Source: Pseudomonas putida (lineage in GTDB: Bacteria; Pseudomonadota; Gammaproteobacteria; Pseudomonadales; Pseudomonadaceae). Taken from it: 64,000 bases of DNA. Positions within the stretch are counted from its first letter, which is position 1; every line of letters starts with the position of its first letter. Positions 8,457-15,993 of this stretch are shown one piece after another. Made by a program: the position numbers and the translations under genes. The notes below the pieces were generated by a model that had not been told where the DNA came from, made no database searches, and worked only from the letters and a program-made list of their open reading frames with translations. The DNA is taken from positions 2,409,501-2,473,500 of the forward strand of contig NZ_CP018846.1 of the NCBI RefSeq assembly GCF_002025705.1, given 5' to 3'.

Positions 8457-8999
8457 ATGCGCCGCCTCGACCTGGAATTCCAGCCCCGTCGCAGTGGCCC
8501 GTTGGCCTGGTCGCTGCTGGCCCTGAGTGCAGCCACCGTCGCCGTGCTGGTGCTGGTGCAGCAGCAGCTGCAGGTCGAGCAGGTAGACCTGGAGGCCCGC
8601 GTGCACAGCCTGGAACTGCAACTGGGCCGCCGCCCGGCCCCGGCCGCCCCACAGAACAGCGCCGCCAGCCGCGAGCAGGCCGAACGCCTGGCGCAGATGC
8701 GCAGCGTCTCGCAGCAGCTGCAACGGCCCTGGCAACAGCTGTTCGCCATGCTCGAAGCGCAGCCACAGGAAGACGTCGCACTGCTGACCCTGACCCCGGA
8801 TGCGCGCAAGGGCCAGGTCCGCATCACCGCCGAGGCCCGCAACCTGGAAGCGATGTTGCAGTACCACCAGCGCCTGGAGCAAAGCGACGAGCTCAGCGAT
8901 GTCTCGCTGCTCAACCACGAAGTGGTGGCCGGGCAAGCCGAGCACCCGGTGCGCTTCAACCTCACCGCCACCTGGGAGACCGGCCATGCGCGTCCCTGA
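8457..8999 (+). CDS. PilN-like inner-membrane assembly protein
   Basis: 180 residues. A short cytoplasmic N-terminus (MRRLDLEFQPRR) precedes one transmembrane helix (about residues 18-36), then a Gln-rich coiled coil ('QQQLQVEQVDLEARVHSLELQL') and a small periplasmic domain. This is the PilN layout. It starts 1 bp after the previous stop and overlaps the next gene by 14 bp, as in pilMNOP operons. PilN-type proteins link the cytoplasmic PilM-like ring to the periplasmic PilO/PilP complex. Confidence 0.7.
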   Translation: MRRLDLEFQPRRSGPLAWSLLALSAATVAVLVLVQQQLQVEQVDLEARVHSLELQLGRRPAPAAPQNSAASREQAERLAQMRSVSQQLQRPWQQLFAMLEAQPQEDVALLTLTPDARKGQVRITAEARNLEAMLQYHQRLEQSDELSDVSLLNHEVVAGQAEHPVRFNLTATWETGHARP

Positions 9000-9549
9000 T
9001 GCTGTAAACAGCCTTGTCCTTCAGGAGCACCTGCGCCGCATCGGCCCGGTCGGCCTGGGCGCCGCCGCAGTCGCCGTGCTCGCCGTTGGTATCGCGCTGG
9101 CTGGCGTAGTCCCGCAGTGGCAGGCGGTGCGCGAATTGCGCGCCAGCGAAGCCGATGCCAGCGTGCAGGTCGAACGGGTCAAGCGCGGCGAGCTGAAGAT
9201 CGCCGTCAAACCCGAGCAGCAGGCGCTGGACAGCCTGCGCCAGCAACTGCCCGGGCAGCCAGAAGCCAGCGAGCTGATCGAACGCCTGTACCACCTGGCC
9301 AGCGCCGAGCACATCAGCCTGGCGCGCGGCGAGTACGCCCTGGGTGTCGATCCCAAGACCCAGCTGTCGCGCTACCAGATCATCCTGCCCGTACGTGGCA
9401 GCTACCCGCAGATCCGCGGCTTTCTGCGCGGCCTGATCGGCCAGCTGCCGACCCTGGTACTTGAAGACCTGGAGCTGCAGCGTAAAACCATCGGCGACAC
9501 CGAACTCAACGGCCGGGTACGCCTGACCCTCTACCTGTCGAGGTCGTGA
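8986..9549 (+). CDS. PilO/GspM-like inner-membrane assembly protein
   Basis: 187 residues. One transmembrane helix (about residues 22-43, 'GLGAAAVAVLAVGIALAGVV') is followed by a coiled-coil stretch and a ferredoxin-like periplasmic domain with 'LPVRGSYPQIRGFLRGL', a pattern typical of PilO. The start lies inside the end of the PilN-like gene and the stop overlaps the next start (TGATG). With its neighbours it would form the alignment complex between the inner membrane and the secretin. Confidence 0.75.
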   Translation: MRVPDAVNSLVLQEHLRRIGPVGLGAAAVAVLAVGIALAGVVPQWQAVRELRASEADASVQVERVKRGELKIAVKPEQQALDSLRQQLPGQPEASELIERLYHLASAEHISLARGEYALGVDPKTQLSRYQIILPVRGSYPQIRGFLRGLIGQLPTLVLEDLELQRKTIGDTELNGRVRLTLYLSRS

Positions 9550-10073
9550 TGAACACACAACGTGCAGTGATGTGGGTCGGCTTTTTGGGGGTATCGGCAG
9601 CGTTGGCTTGGGCGCCAGGGCACTGGTTCAGCCAGGAAGACAGCGTCGCACCCTTCGCGGGTAAACCCGCTCCCACAGGTTCCGCAGGCGACGCCGCCCC
9701 TGTGGGAGCGGGTTCATCGGGGCGCCGAACCGCCGCGAAGGCGCCGGAACAGGCTTCCAGGGATCTGTTCCCAGCTCAGCAATGGACCAAGCCACAAGCC
9801 TTGGCCACCGTCACCGAACAACCCGTAGCCGCCGCGCCCGTGGTAGCTGCGGCCCCCACCGCCCCGGCGCTGCCGTTCCAGTTCGTCGGCCGCATGGGCG
9901 ACCGCGACGACCTGCAGATCTTCCTGCAGAGCGGAGAAAAGCTGTACGTCGTGCGCAAGGGCGACGTGATCGACAGTACCTACCGCCTCGACAACGTATC
10001 GGCCAATGAGCTGGACCTGGTTTATCTGCCTTTGCATCAGTCACAGACCTTGTCTGTAGGGAGCGCACCATGA
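9549..10073 (+). CDS. PilP/GspC-like periplasmic coupling protein with a REP-encoded linker
   Basis: 174 residues from ATG 9549, overlapping the upstream TGA. An N-terminal membrane anchor (about residues 8-22) is followed by a Pro/Ala-rich linker and a compact C-terminal domain ('LPFQFVGRMGDRDDLQIFL...LYVVRKGDVIDSTYRL') that matches the PilP/GspC homology region binding the secretin N0 domain. About 23 linker residues (roughly 35-58) are encoded by a complete REP palindrome, which stays in frame. It sits directly before the secretin gene, as expected. Confidence 0.78.
   Translation: MNTQRAVMWVGFLGVSAALAWAPGHWFSQEDSVAPFAGKPAPTGSAGDAAPVGAGSSGRRTAAKAPEQASRDLFPAQQWTKPQALATVTEQPVAAAPVVAAAPTAPALPFQFVGRMGDRDDLQIFLQSGEKLYVVRKGDVIDSTYRLDNVSANELDLVYLPLHQSQTLSVGSAP
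9653..9722. repeat. REP palindrome inside a coding sequence
   Basis: Perfect 15-bp arms (9664-9678 and 9700-9714, 'aacccgctcccacag' and its complement) are flanked by 'ttcgcgggt' and 'catcgggg'. It is the same family as the elements at 31.5 and 46.6 kb. It lies wholly inside the PilP/GspC-like gene and keeps the frame open. Confidence 0.85.
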
Positions 10074-11950
10074 AGTCGTCGAAGATGTGCAAGCCTGCTC
10101 CGTTCATGCTGCTGGCGCTATGCGTGGCCATCGCCGGCTGCGGCTCCAGCGGGGTGCGCAAGGACAGCGCCGAACTGATGAAGGAAGGCCAGTACGAGGC
10201 CGGTATCGCCCGCCTGGAAGAAGCCCTGAGCGAAAACCCGCGCGACACCGAGCTGAACATCGCCCTGGCCCACGGTCGCCAGGCCGCGGTGGAAGCGCTG
10301 ATCAGCCAGGCCGATGCCGACCGCATCCGCCACGACTTCACCAGTGCCCGCATGGGCTACAGCCGGGTGCTGACCATCGAGCCGAACAACCGTCGCGCCC
10401 AGGAAGGCATCCGTCACCTGGAGCTCATCCGCACCCTCGACGAGCGCGTGGCGCTGGGCCAGGCCGCATTACGCCAGGGCGACCTGTTCGGCGCCGAGCG
10501 CTACATGCGCGAAGTGCTGCGCCTGGACCCACAAAACCAGAAAGGCATCGCGCTGCGCACCGACATCGAGAACGTCCAGGCCCGCACCGCGCAGCCGTTC
10601 CCGCAACTGCGCAGCAAGCTGGAGCGCCCGGTGACCCTGGAGTTCCGCGACGCGGGCCTGAAGACCATTTTCGAGGTGCTGTCGCAGGTCGCCGGTATCA
10701 ACTTCATCTTCGACAAGGACCTGCGCCCAGACATGAAAGCCACCATCTTCGTGCGTGACGTACGCATCGAGGATGCCATCGCCCTGCTGCTGGAGCAGAA
10801 CCAGCTGCGCCAGAAGATTGTCAACGACAACACCTTGCTGGTCTACCCCGATTCGCCGCAGAAGACCAAGGACTACCAGGAACTGGTCATGCGCACCTTC
10901 TATCTGACCAGCATCGACGCCAACACCGCACTGAACATGGTCAAGACCATGCTCAAGACCCGTGACGTGTTCGTCGACGAACGCCTCAACACCTTGACCA
11001 TGCGCGATACCCCCGATGCCGTGCGCATGGCCGAAAAACTGCTGCAGTCGCAGGACCAGTCCAACCCCGAAGTGGTGCTGGAAGTGGAGGTGATGGAAGT
11101 CGCCACCTCGCGCATCCTCGACCTCGGCCTGCAATGGCCGAACACCTTCGGCGTGCTGACCAACGACGGCAACCCGGTCAGCGTGCTTGACCAGCTGCGC
11201 GGCATCAACTCCAGCCGCATCAGTATTTCGCCGGCACCGCAGGCCAAGATCAATGCCCAGGACAAGGACATCAACACCCTGGCCAGCCCGGTGATCCGCG
11301 TCAGCAACCGTGAGCAGGCGCGCATCCACATCGGCCAGCGGGTGCCGATCATCAGTGCCACCTCGGTGCCGTCCACCCAAGGCCCGGTGATCACCGAAAG
11401 CGTCACCTACCTGGACGTCGGTCTCAAACTTGAAGTGCAGCCTACCGTGCACCTGAACAACGAAGTGGCGATCAAGATTGCCCTGGAAGTGAGTAACGCC
11501 ACACCGCTGGAGGCCACCCGCCAAGGCACCATCCCGGTTCAGGTCGATACCCGCAACGCGCAGACCAGCCTGCGCCTGCACGATGGCGAAACCCAGGTGC
11601 TGGCCGGCCTGGTACGCAACGACCACAACGCCAGCGGCAACAAGATCCCCGGCCTTGGCGACATCCCTGGCCTGGGGCGCTTGTTCGGCAGCAACAAGGA
11701 CGACATGAGCAAGTCCGAGCTGGTGCTGGCGATCACCCCGCGCATCGTTCGCAACCTGCCATACCAGAGCCCCTCGGACATGGAGTTCGGCACCGGCACC
11801 GAGTCGAGCATGCAGGTGCGCCAGGCGGCGCCGCTGCCAGTGCGTGATGTGCCAGGCGACATACCGAGCGACAGCCAGGACAGCGCGCCGGTGGGGCAAA
11901 GCCAGGTGGCCACTGCCCCCGCCCCGGTTACTGTGAGCCCACGGCCATGA
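10070..11950 (+). CDS. lipoprotein secretin of the PilQ/MshL/GspD superfamily with N-terminal TPR region
   Basis: 626 residues. The signal sequence ends in a lipobox 'IAGC', so the protein is probably lipidated and self-piloting. Residues ~30-170 form TPR-like helices ('KEGQYEAGIARLEEALSENPRD'). The secretin/TonB short N domain follows ('VTLEFRDAGLKTIFEVLSQVAGINFIFDKDL'), then an N1-type domain and the C-terminal secretin core ('VGLKLEVQPTVHLNNEVAIKIALEVS', 'GLGDIPGLGRLFGS', 'ELVLAITPRIV'). It would form the outer-membrane ring. The stop overlaps the first pseudopilin. A TPR-plus-secretin layout is more MshL-like than GspD-like. Confidence 0.92.
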   Translation: MKSSKMCKPAPFMLLALCVAIAGCGSSGVRKDSAELMKEGQYEAGIARLEEALSENPRDTELNIALAHGRQAAVEALISQADADRIRHDFTSARMGYSRVLTIEPNNRRAQEGIRHLELIRTLDERVALGQAALRQGDLFGAERYMREVLRLDPQNQKGIALRTDIENVQARTAQPFPQLRSKLERPVTLEFRDAGLKTIFEVLSQVAGINFIFDKDLRPDMKATIFVRDVRIEDAIALLLEQNQLRQKIVNDNTLLVYPDSPQKTKDYQELVMRTFYLTSIDANTALNMVKTMLKTRDVFVDERLNTLTMRDTPDAVRMAEKLLQSQDQSNPEVVLEVEVMEVATSRILDLGLQWPNTFGVLTNDGNPVSVLDQLRGINSSRISISPAPQAKINAQDKDINTLASPVIRVSNREQARIHIGQRVPIISATSVPSTQGPVITESVTYLDVGLKLEVQPTVHLNNEVAIKIALEVSNATPLEATRQGTIPVQVDTRNAQTSLRLHDGETQVLAGLVRNDHNASGNKIPGLGDIPGLGRLFGSNKDDMSKSELVLAITPRIVRNLPYQSPSDMEFGTGTESSMQVRQAAPLPVRDVPGDIPSDSQDSAPVGQSQVATAPAPVTVSPRP

Positions 11951-12420
11951 AACGCCGCCAGCAGGGTTTCAGCCTGATCGAAGTGGTGCTGACCCTGGCC
12001 CTGCTCGGGATGCTCGCCACCATGGCCGCGCCACTGACCGAAACGGTGGTGCGCCGTGGCAAGGAGCAGCAGCTGCGCGAGGCGCTGTACCAGATCCGCG
12101 ACGCCATCGACGCCTACAAGCGTGCCTTCGATGCCGGGTTCATCGAAAAGCGCCTGGATGCCAGCGGCTACCCGCCGAACCTGCAGGTGCTGGTCGATGG
12201 CGTGCGCGATGTGCGCAGTGCCAAGGGCGCCAAGTTCTACTTCCTGCGGCGCATCCCGCATGACCCGCTGGTGGCGGCCAAGAACGAGGACGAAGGCGGT
12301 TGGGGCTTGCGTGCGTACGCCAGCAGCCCGGACAACCCGCGTGAAGGCGAAGACGTCTTCGACGTGTATTCCAAGGCCCGCGGCAAGGGCCTCAACAACA
12401 TCCCCTACGGGCAATGGTGA
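11947..12420 (+). CDS. type II pseudopilin, GspG-like
   Basis: 157 residues. The type III prepilin signal 'KRRQQG|FSLIEVVLTLALLGML' has cleavage after Gly and the conserved Glu at +5. The globular part contains 'IDAYKRAFDAGFIEK', 'YPPNLQVLVDGV' and 'IPHDPLV', the pattern of major pseudopilins with a calcium-site-like Asp/Pro turn. It overlaps the secretin stop. A prepilin peptidase (PilD/XcpA) must be supplied from elsewhere. Confidence 0.9.
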   Translation: MKRRQQGFSLIEVVLTLALLGMLATMAAPLTETVVRRGKEQQLREALYQIRDAIDAYKRAFDAGFIEKRLDASGYPPNLQVLVDGVRDVRSAKGAKFYFLRRIPHDPLVAAKNEDEGGWGLRAYASSPDNPREGEDVFDVYSKARGKGLNNIPYGQW

Positions 12421-12425
12421 CGGCC

Positions 12426-12800
12426 ATGAAACGCAGCCGAGGCTTCACCCTGATCGAACTGCTGGTGGTGATGGCGATCATCGCCACGCTGATGACCATC
12501 GCCATGCCGCGTTACTTCAACAGCCTGGACAGCTCCCGCGAGGCCACCTTGCGCCAGAGCCTGGCGGTGCTGCGTGAAGCCCTGGACCATTACTACGGCG
12601 ATACCGGCCACTACCCGGAATCACTGGAGCAACTGGTGGAACAGCGCTACCTGCGCAATACCCCGGTCGACCCGATCACCGAGCGCAGCGATGCCTGGCA
12701 GCTGGTGCCACCGCCCGAAGGCGTGGCCGGCGGCGTCGCCGATATCAAGAGCGGTGCCACAGGGAGGGCGCGTGATGGCAGCCTGTTCGCGGAATGGTAA
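12426..12800 (+). CDS. type II pseudopilin, GspG/GspH-like
   Basis: 124 residues from ATG 12426. The signal 'KRSRG|FTLIELLVVMAIIATLM' has Glu at +5, and the domain carries 'LDHYYGDTGHYPESLEQLV' and 'TPVDPITERSDAW', the hallmark of GspG-type major pseudopilins. It overlaps the next pseudopilin gene by 26 bp. Two GspG-like proteins in one operon suggest a mixed fibre or distinct tip and shaft subunits. Confidence 0.9.
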   Translation: MKRSRGFTLIELLVVMAIIATLMTIAMPRYFNSLDSSREATLRQSLAVLREALDHYYGDTGHYPESLEQLVEQRYLRNTPVDPITERSDAWQLVPPPEGVAGGVADIKSGATGRARDGSLFAEW

Positions 12801-13302
12801 GGCCAGCGCCGGCTTCACCTACCTGGGCGTGCTGCTGCTGATCGCAATCAGCAGCGTGGCCCTGGCAGCGACCGGCACCGTGTGGTCGAGCGTCGCCCAG
12901 CGCGAGCATGAGCGTGAGCTGCTGTGGGTCGGTGGCCAGTATGCCCAGGCCCTGCGCAGCTACTATCGCGCCTCGCCAGGCCTGGCCCAGTACCCCAAGG
13001 AGCTTGCCGACCTGCTCGAAGACAACCGCTTCCCGCAGGCCAAGCGGCACATCCGCCGCTTGTACCCGGACCCGATCACCAACAGCGACGACTGGGGCCT
13101 GCTGCGCGCCATCGATGGCCGTATCACTGGCGTGCACAGCCGCTCCGATGCCACCCCGTTCAAGCGCAGCGGCTTCGAGACGCAGTTCTCCGGTTTCGAA
13201 GGCCTGGAGCATTACAGCGACTGGCAGTTCGTCGCCGAGCAGGCCTTCAACGAAAGTGCCGGTGGCGCCCGTACCCATGCCGGCCCCGGAGACACGCCAT
13301 GA
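12775..13302 (+). CDS. minor pseudopilin lacking the conserved Glu5
   Basis: 175 residues. The hydrophobic N-terminus 'SAG|FTYLGVLLLIAISSVALAATG' is a type III signal, but the +5 residue is Gly instead of Glu, as in tip-type (GspK-like) minor pseudopilins. The domain has 'YYRASPGLAQYPKELADLLEDNRF' and 'RLYPDPITNSDDWGLL', so it derives from the same family as the two preceding genes. The stop overlaps csgE by ATGA, which ties the pilus-like genes to curli export genes at the level of translation. Confidence 0.85.
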   Translation: MAACSRNGKASAGFTYLGVLLLIAISSVALAATGTVWSSVAQREHERELLWVGGQYAQALRSYYRASPGLAQYPKELADLLEDNRFPQAKRHIRRLYPDPITNSDDWGLLRAIDGRITGVHSRSDATPFKRSGFETQFSGFEGLEHYSDWQFVAEQAFNESAGGARTHAGPGDTP

Positions 13303-13700
13303 AACGCCTGCACGCCCTGTACCTGTGCCTGCTGCTGGCAGCCGGGTTGCCGGGCGCGGCCATGGCCGACGCCGAGGACGAGATGAAGGGCTTCATCGTC
13401 GACAACACCATCTCGCACATCGGCCACGACTTTTACTACTACTTCGCCGACCGCCTGCGCGCCACCAGCCGCCTGGACTTCAACCTGGTGGTGCGCGAAC
13501 GCCCGGATGCCCGCTGGGGCAGCCTGGTGACCGTGGAGTTCGACCGCGACGTGCTGTACCGCCGCTTTCTGCCCCCGAACGTCACCCAATTAAAAGAAGA
13601 GGCGGTGATGGCCGCCGACCTGGTCAAGCAGGAGGTCATTCAGCGCAAGCTGCAACGTCTGCTGCAGGACACCACTGATCTGGAGAGGGATGAGCTATGA
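13299..13700 (+). CDS. csgE: curli assembly protein CsgE
   Basis: 133 residues with a signal peptide ending 'GAAMA'. The mature part has the CsgE pattern: 'GFIVDNTISHIGHDFYYYFADRLR', 'NLVVRERPDARWGSLVTVEFD', 'VLYRRFLPP'. CsgE is the periplasmic specificity cap that delivers curlin subunits to the CsgG pore. It overlaps the pseudopilin stop before it and csgF after it (both ATGA). Confidence 0.92.
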   Translation: MKRLHALYLCLLLAAGLPGAAMADAEDEMKGFIVDNTISHIGHDFYYYFADRLRATSRLDFNLVVRERPDARWGSLVTVEFDRDVLYRRFLPPNVTQLKEEAVMAADLVKQEVIQRKLQRLLQDTTDLERDEL

Positions 13701-14110
13701 ACACTTGCATACCCCGTTGCCTGGCAGCTGGCCTGCTGCTCGGTGCCTGCACCGTCCAGGCCACCGAGCTGGTGTACACCCCGGTCAACCCGGCGTTCGG
13801 TGGCAACCCGTTGAACGGCACCTGGCTGTTGAACAACGCCCAGGCGCAGAACGACTACGACGACCCGGACCTCAAGAGCCGCACCTCCGCCATTGGCGGG
13901 ACCTCGGCCCTGGAGCGCTTCAGCAACCAGCTGGAGTCACGGATGTTGTCGCAGCTGATGGACAACATCAGCAACGGCAAGACCGGCAGCATGGCCACCG
14001 ATGCGTTCCTGATCGATGTCATCGATGACTCCGGTGCCTTGAGCATCAAGGTCACCGATCGCGCTACCGGAGAAACTTCGCTCATTGAGGTCAGTGGCCT
14101 GAACCCCTGA
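13697..14110 (+). CDS. csgF: curli assembly protein CsgF
   Basis: 137 residues with a signal peptide ending 'CTVQA'. The mature start 'TELVYTPVNPAFGGNPLNGTWLLNNAQAQN' is the diagnostic CsgF N-terminus, the segment that inserts into the CsgG barrel. CsgF holds the nucleator at the cell surface. It overlaps csgE and is followed after 34 bp by csgG. Confidence 0.95.
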   Translation: MNTCIPRCLAAGLLLGACTVQATELVYTPVNPAFGGNPLNGTWLLNNAQAQNDYDDPDLKSRTSAIGGTSALERFSNQLESRMLSQLMDNISNGKTGSMATDAFLIDVIDDSGALSIKVTDRATGETSLIEVSGLNP

Positions 14111-14144
14111 GAGGGACTGGTCGTTTAGCTGGGGAGAGAGCACC

Positions 14145-14996
14145 ATGAAACGTCTGCTGAGCACTCTACTGATCGTCGCCACCCTTGCGGGCCTGCAAGG
14201 CTGCGGCCTGCGCGAGCCAATGCCGGCCGAACAGGACACGGAAACCCCGACCCTGACGCCACGCGCTTCGACCTACTACGACCTGATCAACATGCCGCGC
14301 CCCAAAGGCCGCTTGATGGCCGTGGTGTATGGCTTCCGCGACCAGACCGGGCAGTACAAGCCGACCCCGGCCAGCTCGTTCTCCACCAGTGTCACCCAAG
14401 GGGCCGCGAGCATGCTGATGGATGCCCTGAATGCCAGCGGCTGGTTCGTGGTGCTGGAGCGCGAGGGCCTGCAGAACCTGCTGACCGAACGCAAGATCAT
14501 CCGCGCTTCGCAGAAAAAGCCCGATGTGCCCGAGAACATCATGAGCGAACTGCCACCGCTGCAGGCCGCCAACCTGATGCTTGAGGGCGGCATCATCGCC
14601 TACGACACCAACGTGCGCAGCGGCGGCGAGGGGGCCCGTTATCTCGGTGTCGACATTTCCCGCGAGTACCGGGTCGACCAGGTCACGGTCAACCTGCGTG
14701 CGGTGGACGTGCGCACCGGGCAGGTGCTGGCCAACGTGATGACCAGCAAGACCATCTACTCGATCGGCCGCAATGCCGGGGTGTTCAAGTTCATCGAGTT
14801 CAAGAAGCTGCTTGAAGCGGAAGTGGGCTACACCACCAACGAACCGGCGCAACTGTGCGTGCTGTCGGCGATCGAGGCGGCGGTGGGGCACCTGCTGGCC
14901 CAGGGCATCGAACGGCGCCTGTGGCAGGTGGCGGGGGATGCGGGGGAAGGCAAGGCAGAGGTGGACAAGTTCCTTAGCCAGAATCAACAGCAGTGA
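14145..14996 (+). CDS. csgG: curli export channel lipoprotein CsgG
   Basis: 283 residues. The lipobox 'LQGC' is followed by the CsgG domain: 'GRLMAVVYGFRDQTGQYKP', 'FSTSVTQGAASMLMDAL', 'WFVVLEREGLQNLLTERKI', 'YLGVDISREYRVDQVTVNLRAVD'. CsgG forms the nonameric outer-membrane pore for curlins. It ends the long operon; a 210-bp inverted repeat element lies just downstream. Confidence 0.96.
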   Translation: MKRLLSTLLIVATLAGLQGCGLREPMPAEQDTETPTLTPRASTYYDLINMPRPKGRLMAVVYGFRDQTGQYKPTPASSFSTSVTQGAASMLMDALNASGWFVVLEREGLQNLLTERKIIRASQKKPDVPENIMSELPPLQAANLMLEGGIIAYDTNVRSGGEGARYLGVDISREYRVDQVTVNLRAVDVRTGQVLANVMTSKTIYSIGRNAGVFKFIEFKKLLEAEVGYTTNEPAQLCVLSAIEAAVGHLLAQGIERRLWQVAGDAGEGKAEVDKFLSQNQQQ

Positions 14997-15037
14997 AGGG
15001 CATTGGTAGTTGGCTTGAGGTTTTTGGCGCCTTTGAG

Positions 15038-15247
15038 ATCGAGCGCCGCCCGCGCGGCGCATCGCGGATAAATCCGCTCCTACATTTGTTGCAACGTACC
15101 GAACCTGTTGCGCCATGGTTGTCTGCCTTAGTGCATGGCTTGAGCTGTACCAACAAGGCGGACAGCGGTGACCTCACAGGAATGTTTGGCCCGAAACAGA
15201 TGTAGGAGCGGATTTATCCGCGATGCGCCGCGCGGGCGGCGCTCGAT
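15038..15247. repeat. 210-bp inverted-repeat (REP-doublet) element, copy 1
   Basis: Perfect 48-bp arms, 15038-15085 and 15200-15247, enclose a 114-bp centre. The arms contain 'gagcgccgcccgcgcggcgc' and 'cggataaatccgctcctac'. A second copy with the same arms and a related centre lies at 23757-23965 in the same orientation. Confidence 0.92.
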
Positions 15248-15476
15248 TTCAGCCCCGCCCAAAGCTTGAGCCATACACCCCCAGCCATCCCCGATCCATG
15301 AACCAGATGACGCCCAGCCATTTCCCCAGCGTCAGCAGGTGAGGACGTGGCGACCGGCGAGAGAAGTGTTACTGCACATGCCCTTCGCTTGAAACGCTTC
15401 CCCGACACCGGTAGTCTTTGCTCGCTGCTGTAAGTCCAGCAGCCGGGTTTGGTCACCCGCAATCATCAAGGCGCAC

Positions 15477-15515
15477 AAGCGCCCGCTCTGCGATACAGTT
15501 GGCGCTTTTTTGTGC
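15477..15515 (+). terminator. hairpin with T-run inside the DUF3077-gene leader
   Basis: A 7-bp stem AAGCGCC/GGCGCTT with a 17-nt loop ends in a T run ('gcgcttttttg'). It lies ~150 bp upstream of the DUF3077-type gene on the same strand, so it could terminate an upstream transcript or act as an attenuator in the leader. Confidence 0.55.
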
Positions 15516-15532
15516 CAAGTTGTTTCGTTTTA

Positions 15533-15660
15533 TGGCGGCTGTGCGTGGGGCGCCTCCGTGCGCGCCGGTTTCCTTGATTCCCGGTTGACCAACCCGCGCA
15601 CAGTCGCCACCCATTCGTTTGGTCACGTTGTGTGGCGGCTCCCATGAATCAAGGAGCGAC
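15533..15660 (+). promoter_or_regulatory. structured leader that can sequester the Shine-Dalgarno sequence
   Basis: 15533-15547 can pair with 15595-15609 (15 bp with two G-U pairs). 15602-15610 can instead pair with 15632-15640 (9 bp, one G-U), so the two stems exclude each other. 15571-15580 (tccttgattc) is perfectly complementary to 15646-15655, which covers most of the AAGGAG at 15651-15656 used by the ATG at 15664. This suggests a switchable leader controlling translation; the signal is unknown. Confidence 0.55.
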
Positions 15661-15663
15661 ACA

Positions 15664-15993
15664 ATGACAAAAGGCTTACCTGATCCTCCTGTACGCGCCA
15701 CCACGGCGGCCTCCAGTTTCTCCACCTGTGAATGCAGCCATCCACCGTTGTTTGCCGTGCGCTCGGGGGTGGATTACGAAGATGCATTGGTGCACCTGTC
15801 CACGCTGCTGAAAGGGGCGTTTGCGACCAATCTGAAGGCGCTGGAGCTGGCCAAGGGGACTTGTCGTGATTTGTTGTTGAGTAATGACCATGGGCTGGAT
15901 TCGGCCAAGGCGGTGGTGGAGGCGTTGCTGGATGGGGTGGAACGGCAGCAGCTGGCCGGGCGGGGGAAGGCGCCACAGGCGGGAAGTGTTTGA
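15664..15993 (+). CDS. small DUF3077-type protein
   Basis: 109 residues starting at ATG 15664 with AAGGAG 7 nt upstream. The middle, 'LFAVRSGVDYEDALVHLSTLLKGAFATNLKALE', then 'AKAVVEALLDGVERQQL', fits the small Pseudomonas family annotated as DUF3077 (or DUF6124), which is present in several copies in P. putida-group genomes. Function is not known. It has no signal peptide or membrane segment and is predicted mostly helical. The long structured leader in front is the most striking part of the locus. Confidence 0.65.
   Translation: MTKGLPDPPVRATTAASSFSTCECSHPPLFAVRSGVDYEDALVHLSTLLKGAFATNLKALELAKGTCRDLLLSNDHGLDSAKAVVEALLDGVERQQLAGRGKAPQAGSV

Larger units (their letters stand above)
14997..15663. 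other. non-coding region after csgG
   Basis: 667 bp without a gene. It holds the inverted-repeat element (15038-15247), about 160 bp with no feature I can name, and the structured leader of the next gene (about 15420-15660). Confidence 0.7.
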
